From Dactylosporangium sp. AC04546 (GTDB lineage Bacteria; Actinomycetota; Actinomycetes; Mycobacteriales; Micromonosporaceae), in contig NZ_JAHYSG010000109.1 in assembly GCF_022095675.1 (NCBI RefSeq), positions 1 through 39,934 on the forward strand: a stretch of 39,934 bases of DNA, read 5' to 3'. Below, piece after piece: positions 1 through 7,308 of this stretch. The number at the start of each line of letters is the position of its first letter. Position 1 is the first letter of the stretch. The position numbers were made by a program, and so were the translations under genes. The notes under the pieces are model-generated. The model did no database searches, had not been told where the DNA came from, and was given only the letters and a program-made list of their open reading frames with translations.

Positions 1-520
1 GTTCGAGCCGGCCCGCCGCCGCGACCGCGGTGCCGGTGCGGTTGCCGAGGCGGGCCGGCTCGAACTGCAGGCGGCCCAGCTCGAACAGCTCGCCGCGCAG
101 GTTCTTGGCCAGCCACTGCGGGTTGGGGATGCCCGGCACGCCGTGGCGGCGCCGGTGCCGGGTCACCTGCCGCCCGACGTCGCGCAGGGTCGCGGCGGTG
201 ACCTCGGGCGGCACGCCGCGCTCGGCGTGGCGGGCCCGGGTGTGCGCGACGGCGGCCACGGCCACGCCGACGTAGAACACGGCCAGGTGCGCGGGCAGCG
301 GCGGCAGGGCGACGCCGGCCAGGGCCGCCCAGACGCAGCGGTCGCGCAGCGCCGCCAGGTCCGGCGGCAGCCGCCGCAGGAGGCTCAGGGTGGCGTTGAC
401 GTCCTCGTGGGGTACCGCCAGATCCAGGAGCACGTCGGGCAGCGCGGCGTCGCCGGGGAAAACGACGTCGGGGCCTTCCCGGGGCAGGTCGATCTCGTCG
501 ATGTTGGCCATGGCGTCCAT
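1..520 (-). CDS. N-acyltransferase N-terminal domain protein (partial)
   Basis: The gene runs leftwards out of the window, so only the first ~170 residues are visible. It opens MDAMANIDEIDLP (ATG at 520; a second in-frame ATG at 511 is equally possible, neither with a strong ribosome site). The visible part is helical and ends in a segment with GIPNPQWLAKNLRGELFELG and QFEPARLG. From memory this matches the N-terminal domain of the actinobacterial acyltransferase family that carries a GNAT-like C-terminal domain; that domain would lie outside the window, so the catalytic part cannot be checked. It is divergent from the LamG gene, sharing a ~58-bp intergenic region. The substrate is unknown. 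Confidence 0.65.
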   Translation of the reverse strand, partial: MDAMANIDEIDLPREGPDVVFPGDAALPDVLLDLAVPHEDVNATLSLLRRLPPDLAALRDRCVWAALAGVALPPLPAHLAVFYVGVAVAAVAHTRARHAERGVPPEVTAATLRDVGRQVTRHRRRHGVPGIPNPQWLAKNLRGELFELGRLQFEPARLGNRTGTAVAAAGRLE

Positions 521-578
521 TGTGGGCGGTTACCATCGGATTGTCCGGTGCGGACGGGAAGTGTGCTTCGGGGGATCC

Positions 579-1271
579 ATGCAAGGTCGGCGTTCGCTGG
601 TCGTCGTGTCAACGGTGGCAGCGGTGGTGGCAGGCACGGCGACGACGGCGGACGCGACGTCCGGCACCGAGGTCGCCGTCTGGCAGATGAACGAGGCCGC
701 GGGCGCGCGGACGATGCTCGACAGCAGCGGCCACGGCCTGCACGGCCGCATCGGCGGCGAGGTCGTCGCGGGCGGCGGCGCGTACCGCTTCAGCCGGCTG
801 CGCCCGGACACCCCACCGACCCACCCGCAGCACGTCGTGACGGTCCCCGACGCGCCGGCCCTGGACCCGGGCGACCGCGACTACGCGGTGACGGTCCGCC
901 TGCGCACGACCCACAGCTTCGGCAACATCGTCCAGAAGGGCCAGGCGACGGTGGCGGGCGGCAACTGGAAGCTGCAGATCCCGAGCGGCATCGTCCAGTG
1001 CCTCTTCCGCGGCTCCCGCGGCTCGGTGATCGTCTCGGCGCGCACCCGCATCAACGACGGCGCCTGGCACACGGTCCGCTGCGAGCGCACGCAGCAGGGC
1101 CTGACGCTCACGATCGACGGCCGCACGGACGCCCGCCGGGCAGGCCGCACGGGCACGATCGCCAACTCCTGGCCGGTGTCGGTGGGCGGCAAGACGGCGT
1201 GCGACCAGGTGGACGTGGGCTGCGACTACTACGCGGGCGACCTGGACTACGTGGCCATCGAGTCCCGCTGA
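579..1271 (+). CDS. Secreted LamG/concanavalin-like domain protein
   Basis: A 230-residue protein starting at ATG 579, with GGGGGA about 4 bases upstream. An upstream in-frame extension to 390 is rejected because it overlaps the divergent gene and lacks a signal sequence. Residues 1-26 form a signal peptide (MQGRRSLVVVSTVAAVVAGT, then TADA before the cut). The rest reads as one beta-sandwich: an opening VAVWQMNEAAG strand, LDSSGHGLHGRIGG, then ALDPGDRDYAVTVRLRT and INDGAWHTVRCER, the hallmark of LamG/concanavalin A-like lectin-glucanase folds. No catalytic domain is attached. It is probably an exported carbohydrate- or surface-binding module; the ligand is unknown. Two cysteines near the C-terminus may form a disulfide. 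Confidence 0.8.
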   Translation: MQGRRSLVVVSTVAAVVAGTATTADATSGTEVAVWQMNEAAGARTMLDSSGHGLHGRIGGEVVAGGGAYRFSRLRPDTPPTHPQHVVTVPDAPALDPGDRDYAVTVRLRTTHSFGNIVQKGQATVAGGNWKLQIPSGIVQCLFRGSRGSVIVSARTRINDGAWHTVRCERTQQGLTLTIDGRTDARRAGRTGTIANSWPVSVGGKTACDQVDVGCDYYAGDLDYVAIESR

Positions 1272-1315
1272 CCACCGCTCGGGCGGCCCCCGCGCCCCGG
1301 GCCGTCGCGTAGGGT

Positions 1316-2092
1316 GTGCCGGTGGACGACGGGCGGATCGACGCTTACCTCGCGCGGATCGGGGCCGGGCGGCCCGCGCGGGCCGACCTCGACGCGCTGC
1401 GCGAGCTGCAGCGGGCGCACCTGCTCACGGTGCCGTTCGAGAACCTCAGTATCCACCTCGGCGAGCCCATCGTGCTCACCGAGGAGGCGCTCGTCGCGAA
1501 GGTCGTCGACCGGCGGCGGGGCGGGTTCTGCTACGAGCTCAACGGCGCCTTCGCGGCGCTGCTCGGCGGCCTCGGGTTCGCCGTGACGCTGCACTCGGCG
1601 CGGGTGTGGATCGGCGGGGAGCGGTTCTCCGTGCCGTTCGACCACATGGCCGTGCTCGTCGACCTCGGCGAACCCTACCTGGTCGACGTCGGCTTCGGCC
1701 GCTTCTCGCAGCAGCCGCTGCGCCTCGGCGCCCACGGGCCGCAGCTGTTCCCCGACGGCGAGTACGAGGTCGTCGAGCGCGCGCTGCCCGACCTCGACGT
1801 GCGCGGCCCGGCCGGCTGGGAGTACCGACTCGACCGCCGCCCCTACGACCTCGCCGACTTCACCATGGGCGCCTGGTGGCACCAGAGCTCGCCCGACTCC
1901 CACTTCACCCGATCGTTGACCTGCTCGCTGGTCACCCCGGACGGCCGCGTGACGCTCAGCGGCACGAAGCTGGTGACGACCCGAGCCGGCGAGCGGACCG
2001 AGGAGGAGCTCAGCGACTCGCAGACGCTCCAGGTGTACCGCGAACGCTTCGGCATCTCCCTGGACCGTGTCCCGCGGGTCCGGGCGCGATGA
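1316..2092 (+). CDS. nat: Arylamine N-acetyltransferase
   Basis: A 258-residue cytoplasmic enzyme expected to move acetyl (or propionyl) groups from CoA to arylamines and hydrazines. The family's catalytic triad is visible: Cys72 in RRGGFCYELNGAF, His110 in FDHMAVLVDL and Asp124 in YLVDVGFGRF, spaced as in mycobacterial NATs. VPFENLSIHLG near residue 39 is also typical. Length is slightly under the usual 270-285, mainly at the C-terminus. The start is GTG 1316; a second GTG at 1322 would remove two residues. Its TGA overlaps the ATG of the next gene (ATGA at 2089), so the two are probably translationally coupled. Confidence 0.93.
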   Translation: MPVDDGRIDAYLARIGAGRPARADLDALRELQRAHLLTVPFENLSIHLGEPIVLTEEALVAKVVDRRRGGFCYELNGAFAALLGGLGFAVTLHSARVWIGGERFSVPFDHMAVLVDLGEPYLVDVGFGRFSQQPLRLGAHGPQLFPDGEYEVVERALPDLDVRGPAGWEYRLDRRPYDLADFTMGAWWHQSSPDSHFTRSLTCSLVTPDGRVTLSGTKLVTTRAGERTEEELSDSQTLQVYRERFGISLDRVPRVRAR

Positions 2093-2745
2093 CCCTTTCC
2101 CTGCACCGCAGCCGCCGCTCGCTGGTGCTCGGCGTGCTCGTGCTGGTGGGCGGCCTGGCCGGCGCCGTGTGCGCGGCCGGCGCGGTGAACACCCTCACCA
2201 CCGTCTTCTACGGCGTGTTCGCCGGCCTGGCCCTGCTCCTCGGCGCCGTGCTCGTCCGCGACGAGCTGCGCCCGTTCCGGTTCGAGATCGGCCCCGACGG
2301 CATCACGCTGTCCGACGGGCTGGTGCCGTGGGCCGGGATCGAGGCGGTCGAGCTGGACGAACCGGTGTCCGGGCCCGGCGGACCGTACCTGCGGCTCGTG
2401 CCGCCGGACCGGATCGTGCTCAAGCTCGACGACGTCCGCGAGCGGGCGGCCGACGTCGTGGCCGCCCTGACCGCGCACGCCGGCGACCGCTTCACCGACG
2501 CGCCCGCCGAGCGCCGCGCGATCCTCGGCGCGACCGACTTCCCGGTCGTGCTGCGCGGGTACGACCAGGCCCACGTGAACGCGCTGCTCCGCCTGGCCGC
2601 CGACGCGCTGCGCCCGGGCGGCGAGGCCGACCGCCGCGCCGCGAAGGACGCGGTGGACGCGGCCGACATCCCGCGCGCCGGCCGCGGGTACGCCACGGAC
2701 GCCGTCGACCGTGCCCTGCGCGGGCTGTCGGTGCGGCTCAGGTGA
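2089..2745 (+). CDS. Membrane protein with PH-like and DivIVA-like segments
   Basis: A 218-residue protein starting at ATG 2089 inside the stop of the upstream acetyltransferase gene. Two transmembrane helices (about residues 11-31 and 35-56) are followed by a cytoplasmic beta-rich stretch (FRFEIGPDGITLSDGLVPWA) resembling PH-like bacterial membrane proteins. The C-terminus has two copies of a short motif, FPVVLRGYDQAHVNALL (151-167) and IPRAGRGYATDAVDRAL (194-210), that resemble the rGYd...VD..L signature of short DivIVA-type domains in actinobacterial proteins. Function is unknown; a link to membrane or pole organisation is only an inference. Its last 8 bases overlap the convergent DUF1810 gene. 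Confidence 0.75.
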   Translation: MTLSLHRSRRSLVLGVLVLVGGLAGAVCAAGAVNTLTTVFYGVFAGLALLLGAVLVRDELRPFRFEIGPDGITLSDGLVPWAGIEAVELDEPVSGPGGPYLRLVPPDRIVLKLDDVRERAADVVAALTAHAGDRFTDAPAERRAILGATDFPVVLRGYDQAHVNALLRLAADALRPGGEADRRAAKDAVDAADIPRAGRGYATDAVDRALRGLSVRLR

Positions 2746-3169
2746 GGCGGCGCAGCGTCTCGGCGTCCTCGGTGCCCTCGTAGAAGCGGTCCAGCACCCG
2801 CTGGAAGAGCGGCTGGCCCGGCTCCGCCTGATGGAACAGCGTCATCGACGAGCGCAGCTTCAGCGCGTCGACGTCACCGAGGATCTGGGCCGCCGTGTGC
2901 TCCGTGCCGGCCAGCAGCAGCTGCGTGCACTCCAGCAGCCGCGGGCCGAGCACCGGGTGCTCCAGGTAGGCCCGGGCCTCGTCGAGCGAGCGGATCGCGT
3001 AGCGCCGCGACATCTCGCTGAAGCCCAGCCCGGCCACCTGCGGGAAGATGTACCACATCCAGTGCCCGGTCTTGCGGGCCCGGCCCAGCTCGCCGACCAC
3101 CTGCTCGTAGACGCCGGACTGGGCGTGGGCGAACCGGGACAGGTCGTACGGATCGTCCATATCCGCCAC
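2738..3169 (-). CDS. DUF1810 family protein
   Basis: A 143-residue cytoplasmic protein matching the DUF1810 family over its whole length: YDLSRFAHAQSGVYEQVVGE, then GHWMWYIFPQVAGLGFSEMS, YAIRSLDEARAYLEHPVLG and a C-terminal KLRSSMTLFHQAEP. The family's function is not established as far as I know. It lies immediately downstream of the HD hydrolase on the same strand with only one base between stop and start region, so they are likely one operon. The start is ATG 3169. It converges on, and overlaps by 8 bases, the preceding plus-strand gene. Confidence 0.9.
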   Translation of the reverse strand: MADMDDPYDLSRFAHAQSGVYEQVVGELGRARKTGHWMWYIFPQVAGLGFSEMSRRYAIRSLDEARAYLEHPVLGPRLLECTQLLLAGTEHTAAQILGDVDALKLRSSMTLFHQAEPGQPLFQRVLDRFYEGTEDAETLRRLT

Positions 3170-3170
3170 C

Positions 3171-3884
3171 CTACTGCGCCGCGCCCAGAATGGCGGCGAA
3201 CCGCTCCTCGGCCAGGTCGAGCTGGCGGTAGATGTGCTGCTTCACCAGCCGGGACAGCGGGGTGTCCGGGCGGGCGACCAGCTCGCGGAAGACGGGGACC
3301 AGCGGGCGGTACTTCGCCGCCGACCGCGCCACCTTCGGGCCCGTGGTGTGGATGACGCCGACGCCGTTGTCGGTGAAGTCGGAGACCTTGATGACCCGGG
3401 CCCACGGCTCGCGGTCGAGGCTCTCCTGGACGTGTTCGCGGTACTGCTCGTGCTTGTCCCGGTCCGGGTCGTACTCCGGGTTGGTCACCGCCGCCACCAG
3501 CTGCGCGGTGCGGGCGCCGAACCGCTCGCCGAGCACCGCCAGGGCCTGCTCGGCCGTCGCGCCGGGGCGGCCGGCCAGCTCGTCGGGGTGGTCCTCGACC
3601 GAGTCGTGCAACAGGCCGGCGACGATGACGTCGACGTCGTCGACCTCGTAGTGGTGGGCGATGCGGATCGCCACCCGCAGCAGGTGGTTGAGGTACGGCT
3701 CGCGGACCCGCCGGTCGTCGCGGTGCAGGTCGGCGGCGAGCGCCAGCGCCTCGTCCAGCCGCGCCCGGGACGCCTCGTCGAAGCGCCGGGTCTCCAGCCG
3801 GAACCGCTCGCGCAGCCCGTCCTCCCCGTAGATCTCGGTGATCGCATGCATCGGCATCGTCGCGAGGTACGCCGGAACATCCAT
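3171..3884 (-). CDS. HD-domain phosphohydrolase (SpoT-like fold)
   Basis: A 237-residue protein. ATG 3884 is chosen because it begins MDVPAYLATMPMHAITEIYG directly after a TATAAG-like box; longer in-frame starts run into the divergent gene. Metal-binding residues of the HD superfamily are visible: His67 in YLNHLLRVA, His93-Asp94 in GLLHDSVEDHP, and a later Asp in VIKVSDFTDN. The HDSVED arrangement resembles the hydrolase half of RelA/SpoT proteins, but there is no synthetase or TGS domain, so it could be a small alarmone hydrolase or a general nucleotide phosphohydrolase. Substrate is unproven. It shares a divergent promoter region with the LysE-type exporter and appears to head an operon with the DUF1810 gene. 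Confidence 0.8.
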   Translation of the reverse strand: MDVPAYLATMPMHAITEIYGEDGLRERFRLETRRFDEASRARLDEALALAADLHRDDRRVREPYLNHLLRVAIRIAHHYEVDDVDVIVAGLLHDSVEDHPDELAGRPGATAEQALAVLGERFGARTAQLVAAVTNPEYDPDRDKHEQYREHVQESLDREPWARVIKVSDFTDNGVGVIHTTGPKVARSAAKYRPLVPVFRELVARPDTPLSRLVKQHIYRQLDLAEERFAAILGAAQ

Positions 3885-3931
3885 GCGCCAACTTATAACG
3901 GATCTACGCTCGCCCGCTGCCCAGCAGGGGC

Positions 3932-3954
3932 GGCAACCTGAGAACGGGGTTGCC
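3932..3954. promoter_or_regulatory. Inverted repeat in divergent promoter region
   Basis: GGCAACC (3932-3938) and GGTTGCC (3948-3954) form perfect 7-bp arms around a 9-base centre. It lies between the HD hydrolase (leftward, start 3884) and the LysE-type exporter (rightward, start 3985), where an operator would control both. On the minus strand TATAAG just upstream of 3884 resembles a -10 box very close to the ATG. The binding protein is unknown. Confidence 0.4.
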
Positions 3955-3984
3955 AGCCGGGTCTCCGGCGTATTGCATGATCGG

Positions 3985-4623
3985 ATGATGTCCGCCGACC
4001 GCCTCCTCGCCTTCGCCGCCATGTCGTTCCTGCTCATCGTCATCCCCGGCCCGAGCGTGCTGTTCGTGATCGGGCGGGCGCTGGCGATGGGACGGCGAGC
4101 CGCCCTCACCACCGTGGTGGGGAACACGCTCGGCGCCTACGTCCTGGTGACGGCGGTCGCGTTCGGCATCGGGTCCGTCGTGGAACGCTCCGTGCTGGTC
4201 TTCACGACACTGAAGCTCGCCGGCGCGGCGTACCTCATCTACCTCGGGGTCAAGGCGTGGCGAGACCGCAAGTCGCTGCCGGCGGCGTTCAACGGCGACC
4301 GCCCGGCCCACGGCAGCCTGCGAACGCTGTGGGACGGTTTCGCGGTCGGCATCTCCAACCCCAAGACCATCATCTTCTTCGCCGCGGTCCTGCCGCAGTT
4401 CGTCGATCGGGCGCAGGGCCACGTCGTGGCGCAGATGCTCGTGCTCGGCCTGGTCTTCAACCTCATCGCCGTGACGTTCGACAGCGTGTGGGGCCTGACC
4501 GCCTCGGCCGCCCGGGACTGGTTCGCCCGCTCACCGCGGCGGCTCTCAGCGGTCGGCGGAGCCGGCGGCCTGACCATGATCGGCCTCGGCATCACGGTCG
4601 CCGTGACGGGCCGCAAGGAGTAG
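3985..4623 (+). CDS. LysE family amino-acid exporter
   Basis: A 212-residue inner-membrane protein of the LysE/RhtB family, expected to export amino acids or related metabolites by proton antiport. The family signature is clear: a first helix ending in IVIPGPSVLFVIGRAL, the second helix region TTVVGNTLGAYVL, LKLAGAAYLIYLGVKAWRD, then WDGFAVGISNPKTIIFFAAV and a C-terminal GAGGLTMIGLGI helix. About six transmembrane helices are predictable. Start is ATG 3985 or the adjacent ATG 3988. The substrate cannot be told from the sequence. It is divergent from the HD hydrolase, and its stop is followed at once by a terminator-like hairpin. Confidence 0.9.
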   Translation: MMSADRLLAFAAMSFLLIVIPGPSVLFVIGRALAMGRRAALTTVVGNTLGAYVLVTAVAFGIGSVVERSVLVFTTLKLAGAAYLIYLGVKAWRDRKSLPAAFNGDRPAHGSLRTLWDGFAVGISNPKTIIFFAAVLPQFVDRAQGHVVAQMLVLGLVFNLIAVTFDSVWGLTASAARDWFARSPRRLSAVGGAGGLTMIGLGITVAVTGRKE

Positions 4624-4900
4624 CCCGGCCCTTCGGCCGGTTCAGGACGTGGTAGGAAAACCGGGGCTCCTGGACCAGTTTTCCTACCACATCATTCAGG
4701 CGCCGCCCGCATCGCGACGGGCGGCCGGTCAGCTGGACGACGTGGATGTCGTGGTCGAGGGCGAACGTGCGGACCCGGCACAGCTCGGTGCCGCCCGCGG
4801 GCAGGTGGAACCGCACGGTGTCGAACGCGTCCGCGGTGGCCGGCTCCTCGCGGTCGTGCCGGTAGGAGCTTCGCACCGTGAGGCGGGCGACGATGAGCAT
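4592..4900 (-). CDS. Possible small or frameshifted hypothetical gene
   Basis: An open frame starting MLIVARLTVRSSYRHDR at ATG 4900. About the first 61 codons have almost only G or C at the third position, as real genes here do, ending around VVQLTGRPS. After that the codon pattern breaks down and the frame runs through two hairpins into the end of the LysE gene. In the +1 frame a TGA occurs right after the good stretch, near 4700, so a single-base change may have removed the original stop. No homologue recognised, and no clear ribosome site. It would be divergent from the GNAT gene 18 bases away. A chance frame remains possible. Confidence 0.3.
   Translation of the reverse strand: MLIVARLTVRSSYRHDREEPATADAFDTVRFHLPAGGTELCRVRTFALDHDIHVVQLTGRPSRCGRRLNDVVGKLVQEPRFSYHVLNRPKGRATPCGPSRRP
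4625..4640 (+). terminator. Hairpin after LysE gene
   Basis: CCGGCC (4625-4630), loop CTTC, GGCCGG (4635-4640): a perfect 6-bp stem with a tetraloop, starting two bases after the LysE-type stop codon. This is typical of a GC-rich intrinsic terminator without a U-tract. Confidence 0.6.
4649..4690. terminator. 13-bp inverted repeat, probable bidirectional terminator
   Basis: GTGGTAGGAAAAC (4649-4661) and GTTTTCCTACCAC (4678-4690) are exact reverse complements with a 16-base loop. The arms contain A/T runs unusual for this genome, so either strand's transcript ends its stem with a short U-rich stretch. It lies 9 bases after the first hairpin and within the degraded end of the possible minus-strand gene. 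A terminator is the simplest reading; a protein-binding dyad is an alternative. Confidence 0.55.
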
Positions 4901-4918
4901 TGCGTCAGGATGGAGACC

Positions 4919-5773
4919 ATGACCACCGACGCCGTGCGGATCCGCCCGATGGCCACCGGGGACCGGCCCGGGATGCGCCTGTCGACCCAGGCCGCGTTCG
5001 ACGACCTCGCCGCGCGGGTCGGGCGGCCGGACACGGGCACGCCCAGCGCGAGCGGGGCCGCGATCATCGGCGGCCTGCTCGACCGGGACGCCGAGGGAGC
5101 CTGGGTCGCCGAGGCCGGCGGGCGCATCTGCGGGGCCGCGCTCGCCGGGGTGCGGGACGGGCTGTGGTACCTCGCCCACCTGCACGTCGCCCCCGGCCAC
5201 CAGGGCCAGGGTGTCGGGCGGCGACTGCTCGCCGCCGCCCTCGGCCACGGCCCCGCCCCGCGCGGCCGGCTGCTGCACGCGTCGCTCGATCCCCAGGCGC
5301 TGTACCGCTACCAGCGCTCCGGCTTCTCGCTCGACCCCGCCTTCGAGGCGTTCGGCACAGTCGCCCGCGCGGCGCTGCCGGCCGCGACCGGCGTGCGACC
5401 CGGGGACGCCGGCGACCTCGATCTCGCCGCGGACGTCGACCGGGCGCAGCGCGGCGCCGCGCACGGCATCGACCTGGAGGCGATCCTCGGGGCGGGCGCG
5501 CGGCTGCTCGTGCACGACGGCGGGTACGCGGTGCTGGACCCCGGCCCGGTCCTGCTCGCCGCCACGAGCGTGGAGGCGGCCACCGCGCTGCTGTGGGCGG
5601 CGCTCGCCGAGACGGACGGCGTCACCACGGTCCCCATCCTGCGGGCCGGGCAGGACTGGGCGATCGACGTCGTGCACCGCGCGGGGCTGCGGCTGCGCCC
5701 GACCGGCCCGCTGTGCCGCGCCGGGACCTCGGCGCCGATGACCACCTACCTGCCGCACACCGGCGTGCTCTAA
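4919..5773 (+). CDS. GNAT family N-acetyltransferase
   Basis: A 284-residue protein (ATG 4919; another in-frame ATG at 4910). The N-terminal half is a GNAT fold: VRIRPMATGDRPGMRLSTQA, the strand LWYLAHLHVAPGHQGQGVGR that carries the acetyl-CoA pyrophosphate loop (Q/RxxGxG/A, here HQGQGVGRRLL), and YRYQRSGFSLD. The C-terminal half (from about residue 150) looks like a second, weaker GNAT-like domain without the loop, as in other two-domain members. The acceptor is unknown. It converges on the TPR-like gene, with stop codons overlapping by 4 bases at 5770-5773. Confidence 0.85.
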   Translation: MTTDAVRIRPMATGDRPGMRLSTQAAFDDLAARVGRPDTGTPSASGAAIIGGLLDRDAEGAWVAEAGGRICGAALAGVRDGLWYLAHLHVAPGHQGQGVGRRLLAAALGHGPAPRGRLLHASLDPQALYRYQRSGFSLDPAFEAFGTVARAALPAATGVRPGDAGDLDLAADVDRAQRGAAHGIDLEAILGAGARLLVHDGGYAVLDPGPVLLAATSVEAATALLWAALAETDGVTTVPILRAGQDWAIDVVHRAGLRLRPTGPLCRAGTSAPMTTYLPHTGVL

Positions 5774-6657
5774 CCCTTCGTCGGGTCGACGCCGTCGAGG
5801 AACGCCCGCGCCATGGCCTCGGTGCGGACCGCGCCGATCGCGGCCGACCAGCGGGCCACCTCGGCGGCCAGGGCGACGGCGCCGGCCTCGTCGCCGGTGT
5901 CGCGGGCCAGCACGGCCAGGAGCAGCTGCTGCGACAGCGTCCCGGGCACGTTGCCGGCGGCGGCGCCGGTCGCCGTCGCGTCCCGCCAGCGCTCCAGGGC
6001 CAGCTCGTGGTCCCCGGCCTCGTGGTCGTGGTCGCCGAGGTGCCGCAGGGCCTCGCGGCGCAGCAGCGGGTCGGCCGCGGACGTGGCGAGCGCGGCCGTG
6101 TAGTGCGCCGGCGCGGCATCACGGTCGCCGATGATGTTGTCGGCGATCAGGCCGAGATACATGCTGGCCCATCCGCGGCGCGTCTCGTCGGGCGCCGTGT
6201 CGAGCAGCGCCTGCGCGCGCTGTCGCAGCGCCGCTGATGCATCGTGCTTGATGTATCCGTCCTGATGCATCAAATCTGATGCATCGTCTTGGATGCATCC
6301 GTCCTGACGCATCGGAACTGATGCATCGTGTTGGGCGCATCCGTCCTGATGTATCAAAACTGATGTATCGGCGGGCGTGCCAGGGTGGCGGAGCTGCCGG
6401 CCGTACGCGTCCCGCAGCCTGAGGAAGCGGACGTCCCACCCGTCGTCGTGCACGTTCGCGAGGGCGTCCGGAGCGCAGGAGGTACCGCTGAACCAGTCAC
6501 GCTCGACGGAAACCCCCGCGGCGGCGAGGAGCAGGCGCGGATCGTCGCTGCCCGAGGCGCGCAGCAGGTCGAGCGCGAGCGGCCAGCGGCCGGCCAGGGA
6601 CAGGGCACGAGCGGCGGCGGCGACGGATTCGACGGGAATGTTGACGGTATCGGTCAT
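5770..6657 (-). CDS. TPR-like helical protein with 14-residue repeats
   Basis: A 295-residue protein starting at ATG 6657 (MTDTVNIPVESVAAAARALS). The N-terminal ~110 residues and the C-terminal ~150 are alanine-rich helix pairs resembling tetratricopeptide-type repeats (LGLIADNIIGDRDAAPAHY, ALRHLGDHDHEAGDHELALE). Between them lies a foreign-looking linker of three tandem 14-residue units (pattern D-A/T-S-x-x-M/I-H/R-Q-D-G-C/Y...), encoded by a 14-bp DNA repeat of much lower GC than the gene. The linker keeps the frame open, so the gene is probably intact. It is divergent from a MarR regulator. Function is unknown, perhaps a protein-interaction scaffold. Confidence 0.7.
   Translation of the reverse strand: MTDTVNIPVESVAAAARALSLAGRWPLALDLLRASGSDDPRLLLAAAGVSVERDWFSGTSCAPDALANVHDDGWDVRFLRLRDAYGRQLRHPGTPADTSVLIHQDGCAQHDASVPMRQDGCIQDDASDLMHQDGYIKHDASAALRQRAQALLDTAPDETRRGWASMYLGLIADNIIGDRDAAPAHYTAALATSAADPLLRREALRHLGDHDHEAGDHELALERWRDATATGAAAGNVPGTLSQQLLLAVLARDTGDEAGAVALAAEVARWSAAIGAVRTEAMARAFLDGVDPTKG
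6235..6370. repeat. 14-bp tandem minisatellite inside a gene
   Basis: About 9.7 copies of a 14-bp unit of the form TGATGCATCnnnnn, each with the palindromic core GATGCATC (variants GATGTATC, GACGCATC, GGCGCATC). They group into three near-identical 42-bp blocks, 6235-6276, 6277-6318 and 6319-6360, plus 10 bases of a fourth. Because 14 is not a multiple of 3, three units are needed to restore frame, giving a 14-residue protein period. Its GC content is roughly half, against ~75% around it. Confidence 0.95.
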
Positions 6658-6715
6658 GCCCGGCACGGTAGTAATCGCAAAAACTATCCACAAGAAAACT
6701 ATCTGCGGGGGCGTC
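6658..6715. promoter_or_regulatory. Divergent AT-rich promoter with direct repeats
   Basis: The 58-bp gap between the TPR-like gene (leftward) and the MarR regulator (rightward) is distinctly AT-rich. It contains AAAACTAT twice, at 6680-6687 and 6695-6702, a 15-bp period. This is a plausible autoregulatory site for the MarR protein, which usually binds next to its own start. A run of G just before GTG 6716 serves as the ribosome site. Confidence 0.4.
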
Positions 6716-7231
6716 GTGCGGGACGAGGCGGATCGGCTGGTTGAGGTGTGGGAGCGGGAGCTCGACTGGCTCGACCCCGTCGCCGAGGCGATCTTCGTGC
6801 GGCTCGCGGTGCTGGCCCGGCACATGACCCAGGCCCGGCGGGACGGGCTGGCGCGCGGCGGGCTCGACCACGGCCAGTTCAAGGTGCTGCTGGTGCTGCG
6901 CCGGCTGGGCCCGCCGTACACCACCAGCCCCTCGCGCCTCGCCGACCTCCTCGGCCTCACGCGCGGTGCGCTCTCGGCGCGGCTCGGGCCGATCGAAGCG
7001 GCCGGGTGGATCACCCGCGGGCCGGCCGGGACCGACCGGCGGCGGGTCGCGGTGCGGCTGACCGAGGCGGGCAGCGCGGTGTTCGAGCGGCACGCGGCCG
7101 CCGAGGGGCAGGCCGAGGCGGCGCTGCTCGCCGGGCTCACCCCGGCCGAGCGGCAGACCCTGGCCGACCTGCTCCGCAAGGTCGTGTCAGGTGCGGCCGT
7201 CGAAGACGCCGGGGAGACCGGGATGCGGTGA
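6716..7231 (+). CDS. MarR family transcriptional regulator
   Basis: A 171-residue winged-helix repressor-type protein. GTG 6716 is chosen because a G-run lies about 5 bases upstream and the sequence upstream is promoter-like; it begins VRDEADRLVEVWERELDWLD. The core matches MarR proteins: GLDHGQFKVLLVLRRLGPPY (helices leading to the wing), SRLADLLGLTRGALSARLGP (recognition helix), GWITRGPAGTDRRRVAVRLT (wing, with the conserved DRR) and a C-terminal dimerisation helix LTPAERQTLADLLRKVV. The ligand is unknown. The SDR gene follows after 77 bases and may be its target; so may the divergent TPR-like gene. Confidence 0.9.
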   Translation: MRDEADRLVEVWERELDWLDPVAEAIFVRLAVLARHMTQARRDGLARGGLDHGQFKVLLVLRRLGPPYTTSPSRLADLLGLTRGALSARLGPIEAAGWITRGPAGTDRRRVAVRLTEAGSAVFERHAAAEGQAEAALLAGLTPAERQTLADLLRKVVSGAAVEDAGETGMR

Positions 7232-7308
7232 TGGTGGTCGATGTCGAGCGCGGCCGCGGGGCCATCAGCCGGAACGGGTGGGGTACCCGAGGCCGGCGTG
7301 AGGTGAGC

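Noticed and set aside
6235..6370. CRISPR array
   Set aside because: The units are 14 bp with no spacers of constant length and lie inside an open gene; there are no cas genes.
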